Source of the DNA: Sorex araneus
Lineage: Eukaryota; Chordata; Mammalia; Eulipotyphla; Soricidae
Reading direction: 5' to 3'
Assembly (NCBI RefSeq): GCF_027595985.1
Contig: NC_073303.1
Location: 329,839,679-329,903,678, forward strand
DNA length: 64,000 bases
Position numbers and translations under genes: made by a program. The notes under the pieces are model-generated. The model saw only the letters and a list, made by a program, of their open reading frames with translations. It ran no database searches and was not told the origin of the DNA. Numbering within the stretch: the stretch's first letter is position 1; each line of letters begins with the position of its first letter. Below are positions 12,283 through 32,490 of the stretch, in pieces.

Positions 12283-12463
12283 TTTTTTTTTTTTTTTTTG
12301 CCTTTTGGGTCACACCGAGCAATGCACAGGAGTTACTCCTGGCTCATGCACTCAGGAATTACTCCTGGCAGTGCTCGGGGGACCATATGGGATGCTGGGA
12401 ATCAAACTCAGGTCAGCCATGTGCAAGCAAACGCCCTACCCACTGTGCTATCGCTCCAGCCCC
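12283..12463 (-). mobile_element. Type-1 SINE, young
   Basis: Full length with a T-run tail, flanked by the perfect 12-bp duplication TTTAAACCTATT (12271..12282 and 12465..12476). Confidence 0.9.
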
Positions 12464-12879
12464 TTTTAAACCTATTCTATGATGCTAAGGCTCTGTACTT
12501 TATCGCCAGTTCTGAAGGGATCAATTGTCAATTTAGGACAACATTACAATGTTATTCTTAGAGTTGTCACATTTGTTGCCTAGGTGCCTTATAATTACTC
12601 TATTGATAATACTACTGATCCTACATCAGGGTAACAGAATTTTCAAGAAATTAAAATTTTTCTATTGTTTTGAATATTGAAAATCTCCCTGTCTCCACCC
12701 ACTAATCTTCTAAATCTAGCTTTAAGCCAAGCAGTAGAATAAATGAGATTGAATAATGTAAAGCAGATTTGGAGAGGACACAGAGGGAGATATTTTATAA
12801 CCTTCTCCACCATCTCCCAAGGGGGCTTGCCTGGACAACTGAGAGAATATCCTGACAGCATTCTTGTTTCTCCTCTTGC

Positions 12880-13050
12880 TCCTTGCAGTGGAGAGCCTGG
12901 CAGGCTACCGAGAGTATCGCGCCCGCAGGACAGAGCCTGGCAAGCTACACGTGGTGTATTCGGTATGCCAAAAACAGTAACATTAAGTCTCACACTGGTG
13001 CCCGCACGAACAAATCGACGAGCAACAGGATGACAGTGACAGTGAGTGAC
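12880..13050 (+). mobile_element. Type-2 SINE, head missing
   Basis: GGAGAGCCTGGCAGGCTACC through GCCAAAAACAGTAAC to GATGACAGTGACAGTGAG. Confidence 0.85.
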
Positions 13051-13914
13051 TCCATGTAGCAAGCAATGTTGAGGCTTTTTGTTTTTCTTTTTAAAACAAC
13101 TCATTTCTTGCCCCTAAAGCTAATTGTGCAACACATATCATCCTGGGGTCCTTCCCACCGGGTGCTCTCCCAGTGACCCTGCCATACAGGGCTTAGAAGG
13201 AGAAACACCTCTTCAGTGACAAGTCTCACCCTGACTTTGTTATTTAGACCTTAGCCTGGGCTCGCATCTCAGAGGCTTTTGCCACCCTTTGCTCATGCTT
13301 GGCTCTCTAGTCCTTATTTGGGATAGGTTATTCCCACTCAAGCTACAAAATGTGAACTCCAGGAGCACAGCATGTTTTTCTCTCCGTGCCCCCACATCCT
13401 CCAACACTTAGAACAATCTCTGATCTCATTATCAAGACTGGTACATTCTACTTTCCCCTTTCCTTGAACATAGTGACGACTCACCTCATTCAGTATCTGT
13501 CTAGTGATCTTAAACTTGAAGGTATATAAGGGGGCCCTACATCAGGCCCTACATATAAGCTTGAAAGTATGATAGATTCTTTTCATTGTGGGACTTTGGA
13601 CAGGTGCTTTGGCTTTTCTGGAATCCACTTACCTCTTGGGCAGTATGAAATAAAACATGTAAACAACTTATGAATTGGAGTGTACTAGAGGCTACCATGA
13701 GGACAAATGGGGATGAAGTACAGAAACTTTCATTTTGTAACAGAAAGGGAGTGCCCCAGTCTCTCACTCCATAAAGTGATAGCAAGTTAGTACTTGCTTG
13801 CTATACTAAGCTTTAAAGCACTATTAAACAGTGGGTAATAATGATAAACAGGTTTAAAAAAAAGTAATAGTATGAAAGCAAAGCATGTGCTCTTGGACCT
13901 TTGAGCCTGGTTTT
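13051..13914. other. Unassigned intergenic stretch
   Basis: Mixed composition, no gene. A short direct repeat GGCCCTACAT occurs near 13.54 kb. Confidence 0.5.
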
Positions 13915-14935
13915 AATGTAGTACTGCTATTTATTCAGCCATTGATTAAGTTGATTGAACTAGGCATGAACTCCACATTATTTTGTTTTAAATGTTTTAA
14001 TTGGATATCCGTGAGATAGACCATTACAAAACTGTTCATAATTGGGTTTCAGTCATACAATGATCCAGCACCCATCCCTCCACCAGTATACATTTCCCAC
14101 CACTAATGTCCCGTTTCCCCACCACCGTCCCCCAACCCCTCATCCCCTACCTCCAGCCTCCCTCTATGGAAGGCACCTTCCTTCTTGCTCTCTCTCTCCT
14201 TTTCCTTTTGTGCATTATGGTTTGCAATACTGGTGCTAAGAGGTCATGGTGTTTGTTCAGGGCATTTGGTATTTTTATCGGGACTGTAAGGCTTGAGTAG
14301 ATTTTCAATTTTGTGGCAGCTTTGGGGTATGGATCTGACTGCTGAGGCTTCTGGAAGTACAGGAAAGTGGGGTGAAGTAGCCCATCCTGACCCCGAGAAA
14401 GACTGGAGATATCAGTCACAAAACCTGCATACCCAAATTTTCAGCAAATTACATCTTGGTGAGTTCCATCCTGAGATGGTGGAGTCAGGCCGAGGGTATG
14501 GTGGTGATTTTGGAATGTGGAAGCAAGTGGCTGCTGGGGGCTCTGCTTGGGCGGGCCACCAGGCCAACCTGCCCCCTTTCTGATTTACCCTAGTCTGTTT
14601 AGCCATGCACAGGTCTAAGATTAATTGTGGCTTTGGATCTCTTTCGAGATTTATCTATGGGTCTCTGAAATAAAGCCAAGACATGAGCTTGTATAGCTGA
14701 GCTGTAAGTGGTTTGTGGGCATGGCTCCTACATACCTAATTTTTGGCTGTTTAATTCCTTGGTAAACTTGGTCCCAAGTTGTTGTGGTCTGGTCAAAGGC
14801 ACAGTGGCAATTTAAGGGTGTCAGGATGCCTAAAGACAGCATCAGGCTGCTGATGCACTGACCCTGCAGGTACAAGTTGACCTGTTGGTGGTATCATACC
14901 CCCTTCTAATAGAATTTCAAAAGAGGAATTTGTGT
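13915..14935 (-). mobile_element. Composite retroelement family B, copy 1
   Basis: On minus: a 5' part with sequence shared with copies at 23.4 and 59.4 kb (landmarks CTGCTGATGCA, TTGGGACCAAGTTTACC), then an L1-like 3' end (14.00-14.23 kb), then a roughly 60-nt extension (13.92-13.98 kb) holding its own CTGAATAAATAG. The same extension occurs at 59.41 kb. I could not find a clean target-site duplication. Confidence 0.65.
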
Positions 14936-15269
14936 TGACTAACATTGGGAATCTATATCCATGGACTTTTTCCTTTGAAATTTTCTTTTAATATTGCTTG
15001 ATTTCGAGGGTGCTGTCAACCTATGCCACATGAATTGTCTTCAGGCATACTGCTTTTTTGGCTTGTTTTTAACCTACACAGAATTCTGTGACATTATGTT
15101 CAAATAAACTTGCTTTATCCAAATTATGGCAATAATGACAGAATTATGTTAAAAGTTAAAAGTTATGGAGATGTGTTGACCTTCCAGGCATTTGGGGCTT
15201 TTTATTGTTAAATCATATTTCAGTCACTGTGACTTATAATTTTACAATATTGTCAATGGTGGGTTTTTT

Positions 15270-15432
15270 TTGTTTTTGTTTGTTTGGCTTTGCTCAGGGT
15301 TTAATACTGGCTCTGTGTGCAAGGATCATTCCTGGCAGGCTTGGAGGGACTACATGGGGTGGCAGGGGTCAAACCCGGGTAGGCCATGTGCAAGGCAAGC
15401 ACTTTACCCTCTGTACTATCATTCCAGCCCCC
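15270..15432 (-). mobile_element. Type-1 SINE
   Basis: Minus copy (GGCTTTGCTCAGGGTTT to CTATCATTCCAGCCCC). Confidence 0.75.
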
Positions 15433-15607
15433 AATAGTAGGGTTTTATGCATACATTCTAGCACCAGATCCTTTACTTCCCTCCACCATTGTCTCTCTCC
15501 CCCACTCCCTTGCCTCATTACTCTACCCCAAACTTCACATATCACTGCTCTGATAAATTCCCTTCAGCAGAGAAACAAAGAGCCCCCAATACACCATCAG
15601 TCTATAC

Positions 15608-15694
15608 TAGCACACAACAGGGACAAATGGAGACATTACTGTCGTCCACTCGAGCAAATGGATGAACAATGGGATGACAGTGATACAGTGATGT
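15608..15694 (+). mobile_element. Type-2 SINE, 3' fragment
   Basis: AATGGAGACATTACTGTCG to GATGACAGTGATACAGTGAT, just left of composite copy 2. Confidence 0.8.
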
Positions 15695-15728
15695 TGCTTC
15701 TAGCCATTTTTTGCTCCCTTAGTATGGT

Positions 15729-16733
15729 GTTTTTTTAAATTTTATTTTATTGAATCACCATGTGGAAAATTACAATGCTTTCAGGCTTAAGTCTTAGTCA
15801 TACAATGCTGAAAAAAACATCCCTTCACCAGTGCCCATATCCCACAACCGAAGACAAAAAAAAAAAAAAAACACAGTACACCTCCCATCCCGCCCACCCC
15901 CGCAACCCCCGCCTTGTAACTGATAAATTTCACTTTACTTTCTATTTACTTTAGTTACATTCAATATTTCAACACAAACCTCACCATTATTATTAGGAGC
16001 ACCCCACTAGAGTCAGACCTGTTGTGAAGAGAAATGAGGTCTACTAATTTCTACTAAATGAGGTCTACTAAAGAAATGAGGCCGCTACTGCGGCCGCGCG
16101 GTTTTGTATTTCTGTACTTTAACAACTAAGTCCAGGGAGATTTCTTCCGGATATTCGATCATTGCAAGCTTGTAAACCCCATCTGTGGTCGTCATAACAT
16201 GGCGGTCCCCACGCCCTTCATCCCCGGGAAGGGACAGGCGAGAGAGAGAAATACCTTTCCCCTCCTGGGCGGGCATGGGGTCGCAGCTTAGTTCTCTGGC
16301 AGGAAACAATCTGCTAGGAGCAGTCCATGTTGTAGTTGGTTCATCTGGGTCTGGATTCACTCGGGTGCAGCTGCGGAGGAGCCGCACATGCGTGCGGCCC
16401 CCGGGATCACATCTCGGCAGCGGTGGGAGGGGCCGGTGCCTCCCACCTTCCCAAGAGCACCCTCGCGCCCTTTTGCTGCAGTTTTTGTCGTAAAATCCCG
16501 TCTGTGGTCGTCATAATATGGCGGCCCCCACGCCCTTCATCCCCGGGAAGGGACAGGCGAGAGAAATACCTTTCCCCTCCCGGTTGGGCATGGGGTCGCA
16601 GTTTAGTTCTCTGGCTGGAAACAATCTGCAAGAGCAGTCCATGTTGTAGTTGGTTCAGCTGGGTCTGGATTCATGCGGGTGCAGCTGTGGAGGAGCCGCA
16701 CACGCGTGCGGCCCCGGGGTCACATCTCGGCAG
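15729..16733 (-). mobile_element. Composite retroelement family A, copy 2, with tandem 5' units
   Basis: About 1005 bp flanked by a perfect 13-bp duplication, CCCTTAGTATGGT (15716..15728 and 16734..16746). The 3' L1-like tail is at 15729-15960. The core (CGCGCGGTTTTGTATTTCTG) starts near 16095. The GC-rich part contains two tandem units with a 319-bp period: CTGTGGTCGTCATAA occurs at 16183 and 16502. It is transcribed-strand minus by tail orientation. Confidence 0.88.
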
Positions 16734-17266
16734 CCCTTAGTATGGTTTTTTAGCAGCAAAAACTTGTGGTTGAAATCTCAACTCTGATTAATAGTGTTTC
16801 TGATCAACTGCTCAACTATTTGGAACTCACTCACACCCACCCCACTACCAAACAAAATGCATGACTAATAAAATTCATCCTCTCAAGGCTGAGAAACTGT
16901 AATATTTGAACAGGATAGATTTGATGACAATTTCTTCAGAATTTTGTCTCATCTTCTTAGAAGCAGATTAATATAAAATTTTGGATTCATTTTAAATTCT
17001 TTTTTAGATTCATTTTTCTAAGACTCATTTTAGATAGATTCTATATATTTCAATAGTTTAAAAATGACTTACGAGAGATGTGAAAAAGCCAAGGCATAAT
17101 TAGCCATTACAACATGTTAACTCAGACTTGGTTTAAAAAATACCATCCCACATATATAAAAATTTAGTTTTGTCATGAGCTGAGTTTTGTTGAAAATTGA
17201 ATAAAGGCTTACTCCCAACTACCACTTATTTAACTTTCCATTATATTCCATTTGAGTCAGCATATC

Positions 17267-17369
17267 TTTATTTGAAAATAGCATTTTATTATATAAAAAT
17301 TAAAAAATCCAGCAAAACCAGAAATACCAAATATATTTTCCTGGGCTTTCACATTGGTTGATTTTTATT
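17267..17369 (-). terminator. MYL12B: Cluster of candidate poly(A) signals of MYL12B
   Basis: Three minus-strand AATAAA hexamers lie about 200-305 nt after the stop codon: 17364..17369, 17285..17290 and 17267..17272. The last, followed by ATATGCTGACTC, is my preferred main site. Transcript ends would decide. Confidence 0.5.
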
Positions 17370-17571
17370 TGCAATCTCTTTTCCAATACAATTTACAAAC
17401 TTGTCCCCAATTGCCATATGATTACACAAGTCCTAAGTGGCAGAAAGGTCTAGAATAAATACACCGAAAAGAGAGGCAAAGCTATAGAACTAAGTTGCAT
17501 GCAACAGATCTGTGAAGGTGGGGGAAAAGTGTCTGGGAAATAAAACAGAGGAAGACACAGTAAAGATTCTC

Positions 17572-26018
<8,447 letters not shown>

Positions 26019-26637
26019 AAAGCCCATTTTTATTAAACAGAAATTAATTTTGAAATATGTAACAGTGACTCTAAATTTAGCATATACTTTTATTAGAAGT
26101 ATCCCATTTATAATTGTTTAACTGGCAAGATTGTGTAGCCTCTCTGAATCGTGTTTTTTCTTCTTTTTTTCTCATGGCAAAACACAACACAATTATCTAC
26201 TTTGGTGAAAATTACATGAGGTAACACATACAATGACTAGTAAACTTGTTCTGTAGCATGTGTTCGAAAGAAAGACTTTATTTTTAAAAAAATGATCAAA
26301 CCTACCTTTTCCTTCTCCCTTTCTCTTGAAAATACTTGGAATGCCTACTACTCAATTAGCTCTACTTTCCTATCTTCTCAATTTGTCCTCAATTATCTAT
26401 GACTTTGAAGTTAGGTATCTCCAATACTCTACTGAAAGCCACCAACTAGTAAACTGATTAATTCTACTTCCTTTCATTGCCGTCATGACTAATGTACTGC
26501 TAGGTTACATATACTTGGCTATGCTGCACTGGAGGTTATTAAAACCATCAATCACTTAAATGCCTAATAGAATTAATTTCAGTTTTGGTTTTGTATCTGA
26601 AGTTTTAAATTAACACAAAACAAAAATGCTATTGGCA

Positions 26638-26752
26638 GACTGGGGATGTGACACAAGTGGTAGAGTCACTTGCATATGTGAGGCCCTGGGTTTTATCTCT
26701 AGCACTGTTAGGCCCCCGAGTACTGCTCGCTCTGTTTGACCTCTGCAACAAA
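26638..26752 (+). mobile_element. Old SINE
   Basis: AGACTGGGGATGTGACACAA head with a diverged body. Confidence 0.45.
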
Positions 26753-27399
26753 ACAATGCTACTTACTTTGAAAGTTATAAAATCCTGAATTCAAATCTCA
26801 GTCCACATTGCTAGCCACAAATAATCTTGAGAACACAAACAAAGCAATTTTTTAATCCAATTTTACTCAATCTTCACAAATGCACAGGTTAAAGAACAAT
26901 GGGGAGGCCCCTTAATTAATGAAGAATTACTAAAGTTTAGTAAATGTTATGCAAAGAAAGATAAGGCTTTTGCCTTTCTCTCCTAGAAAGTAATCTCTGT
27001 TCCTGGAATGTTTTACCCAGTATCTGAAGTCTTGGATCACAACAGAACACCAGAAAGTTAAAGAAAGTGACTTATAAAAGGGCTCTGAGCCGTATCATTA
27101 TCAGTTTGACTCCAGAGAATGAAGTCAACGTAGCTCAGTAGAGGGAATCTTTTTGATGAAGTCCTAATAAAAATTATGCATAGTTAGGAATTGAATTTCA
27201 CTGGTTGGCAAAAATCCATGGATATTTTTTACACTTCTTGCCAGAGTCAATGCTGTCTCAGACTTTCCTGGGAAAGGACAGATGGAGTTCTGCGTTTGGA
27301 ACTCTTTTGGACTCTGTCACATGTGCCTCTTAGCTGATTTTAATTTTGGTCCTTTCACCAAAAGAAACCAAAACCATAGTCTGAACGGTGATGGAGATG

Positions 27400-27528
27400 A
27401 GGGCTGGAAATACAGTAGGTAAGGTGCTTGCTATCCAATGTCATCCCTATAGTCCCCCCAGCCCCAGAAGTGATACTTGAGCAAAGTCAGAAGCCCTGAG
27501 CACGGCCAGGTTGCCCCCCAAAACAAAA
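27400..27528 (+). mobile_element. Old type-1 SINE
   Basis: GGGCTGGAAATACAGTAGGT head and a GCCCTGAGCACGGCC body. Confidence 0.5.
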
Positions 27529-27739
27529 CCTCATGGTCCACCACTTCCCTTCATTTAATTTTAACAGGAGTGCAAGAGAAGTTTTGAAGTTTGGCCAGTG
27601 GTGTAATTTATGTATACCCATATTTCTCTAACGAAACTCCTATCCTTACTCTAACATTTCCTTTTCCCACATAGTTGACCTAAATGTTAATTTTCCTCAT
27701 CCTCTAACTTAGCATACCATTTAATCTTGACAATATCGA

Positions 27740-27985
27740 AGGATGGACTGGAGCGATAGGACAGTGGGTAGGGCATTTGCCTTGGACGCAGCCGAGCCGG
27801 GTTCGATTCCTCCATCCCTCTTGGAGAGCCCGGCAAGCTACAGAGTATCCTGCCCGCACGGCAGAGCCTGGCAAGCTACCCGTGGCATATCTGATATGCC
27901 AAAAACAGTAACAAGTCTCACAATGGAGACGTTACCGGTGCCTGCTCGAGCAAATCAATGAACAACGGACAACAGTACTAATACT
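27740..27985 (+). mobile_element. Type-2 SINE, full length
   Basis: tRNA-like head (GATAGGACAGTGGGTAGGGC, GGGTTCGATTCC), the duplicated GCCYGGCAAGCTAC motif, and the GATATGCCAAAAACAG body. GAAGGAT occurs on both sides. Confidence 0.9.
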
Positions 27986-28084
27986 GAAGGATAAATAAGA
28001 ATGAATGTGGTTTTCTAGCAAAGCTAGCTATGCTTTAACTCTTCACATTCTGAGGATTTAACACTACTTCTCATGAGAAATGCT

Positions 28085-28865
28085 CTAGGATTCTATCACC
28101 CTAAGATGTGGTAGTTATTGGTGGTAATACAAATTGGCGAAGCCTTTCTGGAAAAGAGTTGAGAAATCTTAAAATACTAGGATCACTGAAGCATATAGCT
28201 TAAGGATATGAAAACATGAAAGAATGTTTGCACTCATATGTTCACAGCAGCATTATTCACAATAGCAAAAACCTGGTATTTTTTTTTTCTTTTCGGGTCA
28301 CACCCGGCGATGCACAGGGGTTACTTCTGGTTCAGTACTCAGAAATTACTCCTGATGGTGCTCGGGGGACCATATGGGATGCTGTGAATTGAACCTGGGT
28401 TGGCTGCATGCAAGGCAAATGCCCTACCCGCTGTGCTATCGTTCCAGGCGCCAAAAACCTGGCATTACCCTAAATGTCCATGAACACATGACTGAATAAA
28501 GAGGCTCTGGTGGTTTGATCCCTGGCGTACCACAAAACTGAGTACAGTCCCGATGGCCTTGCTGTTTGTGCATGACAGCTCTGTCTAGATCCCAGGCACT
28601 GTGAATGACCTAGCAAGACGTGTACAAACACTGCAACTAAAGAAAGGATGCTCTTGACAGCCAGCAAAATGTCTGAAAAAAAGTTATGTGAGCACCACAG
28701 TCAGGTATTTATTTCCTGGTCATTGCAACAATAAAGAGGGTTAGAAAAAGAGAGAGGTGTTTAAAAACAAAACTGTGGTACACAATGTATAAATATTTAA
28801 TATGATTCTGCTATTACAGATAAAATTATGCCTTTTGGAACAGAATGGATCTCATTCTTAAAAAA
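28085..28865 (+). mobile_element. LINE-1 ORF2 fragment, interrupted
   Basis: Plus-orientation L1 ORF2 end (TTCACAGCAGCATTATTCAC, ATAGCAAAAACCTGG) split by a SINE at 28276-28448. After the SINE the L1 resumes (AACCTGGCATTACCC). A second unrelated segment (about 28.51-28.76 kb) intervenes before GGTACACAATGTATAA and GAACAGAATGGATCTCA. Confidence 0.6.
28276..28448 (-). mobile_element. Type-1 SINE inserted in LINE-1
   Basis: Minus copy splitting an L1. CAAAAACCTGG is duplicated at both borders. Confidence 0.88.
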
Positions 28866-29259
28866 TTAGTATCTCTCTCTCACCCCTACTGTATTGACGT
28901 GGGGGTCATGCAGATGCCTGGCTGTTGTGTCTCTACCTCTGGCTGTGATGCTTGTCAAGGTTGTACTCCTTAAATTGTGAGGCTTGCACATGTGCTTACC
29001 AGAAGCTGCTGTGACGCTCACATGATACTCTCCAGGGGTTGTACTGCTTTGTGTGTCAAAGATGTTCACGCATCTTTAGTGGTGCTTACACACACCTGGC
29101 TGTGTAACAACTAGAAACTACTGGCAGCAACACAGATTAGAGACACCTGAACTTAGTTTTGGATAGCAGAGTCACCATATTTGTACTCAGTATCTGTGGT
29201 AACACTGGCAATTATTGCTATTATTTTTACATACATACATATAATTTTTTATATATCAC

Positions 29260-29539
29260 TTTAAAAATTTTTTTGATAGATTCTGTGATTTACAATACCG
29301 TTATAGGTGGCTTCCATGCACATAACTCCAATACAATACAATCCCCAGTGTACTCACCTCCCTCCAAGACCCTACTTTTTAAAGCCCCTCAACCTCCCAC
29401 TAACTCAACTGTATCAATCAGTTCTCTCATTGGGTTGGGACTGGCCCTTTGTTGCCACCTTGCTGTGTATCCTTAGGTCCCGCTATGAGTGAGATCATTC
29501 TTTAACTATCCTTTTCTTTCTGATTTCACCCAGCATATC
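29260..29539 (-). mobile_element. Diverged LINE-1, part 1
   Basis: L1-type 3' sequence in minus orientation (poly-T-like start, TTTCTGATTTCACCCAGCAT near the end), broken by the solo LTR and continuing to about 30.33 kb. Confidence 0.6.
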
Positions 29540-29545
29540 CTCTAG

Positions 29546-29920
29546 TGTTGGGGACCAGAGTCCAGAATGCTGGAGCACCAACATGGAGTACCACCCGGGC
29601 AGATCTTCTAGAAGAATTTCTCCTGAAGGAAGCGCTTTACATCAGTTTATGTTCAACTATGCCCATATTTATATAGTTTATGCTTAACTAAACCTGTTAA
29701 TATTTATAGTTGATCAACACCCTCGGATACGTAAAAGTCTAATCCAACTAAAGAATGTTTGTTGTTTTAATGTTTACTAAGCAAGCTGAGGTCAGTTGGG
29801 GCTCTCAGTTCATGAGGCTGTTAGCCCCCCATCCCAGGCCTTTTCTCTTATTTCAGTCTCTTCCTTGATCCTTGCGGAGCCCCTGCTTCAGGTCTGTTCA
29901 CTCAGGGCTGGTCCCTGGCA
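29546..29920 (+). mobile_element. Solo LTR (375 bp)
   Basis: It begins TGTTGGGGACCAG and ends CTGGTCCCTGGCA, an imperfect inverted terminus, flanked by the 6-bp duplication CTCTAG (29540..29545 and 29921..29926). It interrupts an old minus-strand L1, whose sequence resumes as TTTCATCCATGTTG. No viral gene is present. The duplication length suggests an ERVK-like class II element. Orientation is provisional. Confidence 0.8.
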
Positions 29921-29926
29921 CTCTAG

Positions 29927-30335
29927 TTTCATCCATGTTGTGGCAAACTGCCACAAAAAAAATTTTTGTTCTTTTTTTAAAGAATTGCATAGTATCTCGT
30001 TGTTCATACATATCACAACCTCTTGATCCATTCATCATAGTTGGGAATTTGATATAGATCTGCATTGCATATCTACACTATTGTATATTGTAAGTGTGGG
30101 GATGAACACAGGTGTGTATTTATCTTCTTGAATTAATGTTTTGTGTTTTGAAGATAGATGCCAGAAGCAGTATTAGAGTTGTATGGGAATTCAATTCCTA
30201 TTTTTTTTTTTGCGATATATCTCCATATTGTTTTCCATAGAGAATGAAACAGACAATATCCCCACCAACAAAAGGTGAGGTTTCCTTTCTCACCACAAAC
30301 CTGCCAACACTGCCTGTTTTGATACTTTTTTTCCT
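29927..30335 (-). mobile_element. Diverged LINE-1, part 2
   Basis: Resumes after the LTR with TTTCATCCATGTTG and ATTGCATAGTATCTCG, through ORF2-derived sequence (CCATATTGTTTTCCATAGAG, CCCACCAACAAAAGG). Confidence 0.6.
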
Positions 30336-30824
30336 TCTTCTATTTTTTTGGGGGAGGGGAAGAGCTTAGCTTCACTAAATTAGCTGCATACAAGTGTGAA
30401 TAGAAGAACAATTACAAAAATGCTTGCCAATAGTATGATCTTAACAGCCCTGAATTGGAGACAATTAAATCATGTGTGCCAGGAGCGGTGTCCTGATTCA
30501 GTATAAGAATTGAAATACTACGTGGTAACAAAAATGATTTCTTGCTAGATAAAATATGGATAAAAGTCTCAGTAAAATAAAAGACAAACATACCGAAGTT
30601 TACTTAAGATCCCATTTATAATATAACCTGATACTAAAAAAAATGAGTAACTATCTAGAGGGAGGAAGTGTGTGTGTGGTGGGGGGAGGGTGAGTGCACA
30701 CAGGCTACAAAATTTGTGATTTTATGTATGTTTGTGTTTGTTTATACTCATGTAACAACATGCGTATCTAGGATTATCAGTTTTCTGCCTGTTTATTATG
30801 AATCTATAAAATGGTTTGGGGGTT

Positions 30825-31095
30825 CTTTGGGGCTCTTCTTGGCTGTATTCAAGAGAGACCTTTAATGGTGCTCTAAGGACCAAATGTGATGCCATGAAGT
30901 CAAACCAGCGTCCAAGGATAGCAGGTAAGTGCTTTAACTCCTGTACTGTATCTCTCATCTCCAAAATGTTAATTTTTTTTGTTTTTGCGCTCAGAGCACA
31001 CTACTGGTAAGGCTCATGAGACCAATATGGGGTAACATGGATTGAACCTCAGTCAAATGCATGCAAGGTAAATGATAGTATAGCAAATGAACTAG
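30825..31095 (-). mobile_element. Two diverged type-1 SINE fragments
   Basis: Minus-orientation remnants at about 30825-30960 and 30975-31095, identified by GTGCTCTAAGGACC and GCATGCAAGGTAAATG. Confidence 0.5.
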
Positions 31096-32036
31096 GGGAT
31101 GACAGTGATACATATGAAAAGCACAGCTGTATCAAACAATAAAGTACAAAAGAACTGCTCTTTCCTCCCTCCCTCACAAATACCATTCTTTCTATTTACC
31201 TCTGAGATAAGTAATCTTGGCTGTCTGCATTTTCTCACTTCCCACTTACAATTTACAATCTGGTCTTCTTTTCTCCACTGCAACCTGCCAAACCCTGCCC
31301 AAATCTTGAGCCAATCTGCTGTATTTTACCCACTTTTCTTCAATAAGAGGGCTAGCCCTTGGCTGTAGCTCTTGTCCCAATGAAAAGACAAAAATGAAAG
31401 GCTTCCAAATCTTGAAGACTTCACACACTGATGAGGGAGACTCCTAAATACTACACTGGGATATTGACTGGCTTGTGAGAAAGAAAAACAATTCTCCTTT
31501 TTATACTTCTGAGCTACTAGCTAACAAATATGAGATAAAAGAATAAGAATAAAAGTCATCCTAAGGGGGCCAAGAAGATAGTACAAGGGTTATGGCACTT
31601 GCTTTCCCTGCAACCAACCTTGGTTTGATCTCTGGCACAGAGAAAAAAAAACCAAAAACAACCATCTTCAGCTGAAGATAAAAGACTAAGTGTGTGTATA
31701 TGAGGGGGAGGCCAGTTATGGGAGATTATCAAGAAAGGCAGTACAAATAAGATTAAAACTTACTATGTAGATGTAGCTGCCTATAGCCTGTGAGTTCTGA
31801 TGCCAGAGAAAATGCCAACATCTTAAAAAAAATTTTTAAATAAAATTATATTCAGAGGTCACATAAAAATTCTCAGGCAAAAAGGGGTAGCTAGTGGGAA
31901 AAACTTAAAAATTCCTGGCCCCCAGGGAAAACAGGGGCCAGGAGGACGGGTCAATTGTTGGAAGTTTGCCACAAGACAAGGGGGGACGAAGGGCAGTTAG
32001 GATTAACAGACCAGTTTGACAGTAAAAACTGGAAAT

Positions 32037-32490
32037 GATCACTTTGAACAGGAACTGAGTGTTGAATGTAGGTAAAGGAATATACCTGATAACCTTTCAG
32101 TATCTGTATTACAAACCATAATGGCCAAAAGGGAAGAGGGAGTGGGTAGGAAAGAGGAAGAGAAAGAGAGAGAGGGAGGAGGAGAAAGGAAGGGGAGGAA
32201 GGGAGGAAAGCGAGGGAAAGGAAGAGAGAGAGGGGAAAGAGGGGAGAGAGGGAGGGAGAAGGAGAGAGAGAGAGGGAGGGAGGGAGAGAAGTGCCTGCTA
32301 TAGAGCTGTGTGAGGGGAAGTGGGGGCAGGAGGGAAACCAAGGACATTAGTGGTGGGAAATAATATACTGATGAAGGAATGGGTGTTGGAACATTACATG
32401 AACATTGCATGACTGCTGAAACCCAATCATTAACAACTTTGTAACTGTGTATCTCACTATGATTCAATTAAAAAAAATAAATATTTTTTT
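32037..32490 (+). mobile_element. LINE-1 3' end with purine-rich tract
   Basis: Plus-orientation L1 3' UTR: CTGTATTACAAACCATAATG, then a roughly 150-bp GA-rich tract (32141-32292), then the common tail ending in an A-rich run. Confidence 0.75.

Noticed and set aside
15205-15738. 177-codon plus-strand frame
   Set aside because: It runs through two SINE pieces with no conserved domain.
16183-16733. Possible second CpG-island promoter or gene start near 16.2-16.7 kb
   Set aside because: The GC-rich block lies exactly inside a retroelement with target-site duplications, so it belongs to the insertion rather than to a host gene.
32121-32303. Plus-strand 60-codon frame rich in Glu/Arg/Gly/Lys, and its Ser/Pro/Leu-rich complement
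   Set aside because: It is the purine-rich tract of an L1 3' UTR, not a protein.
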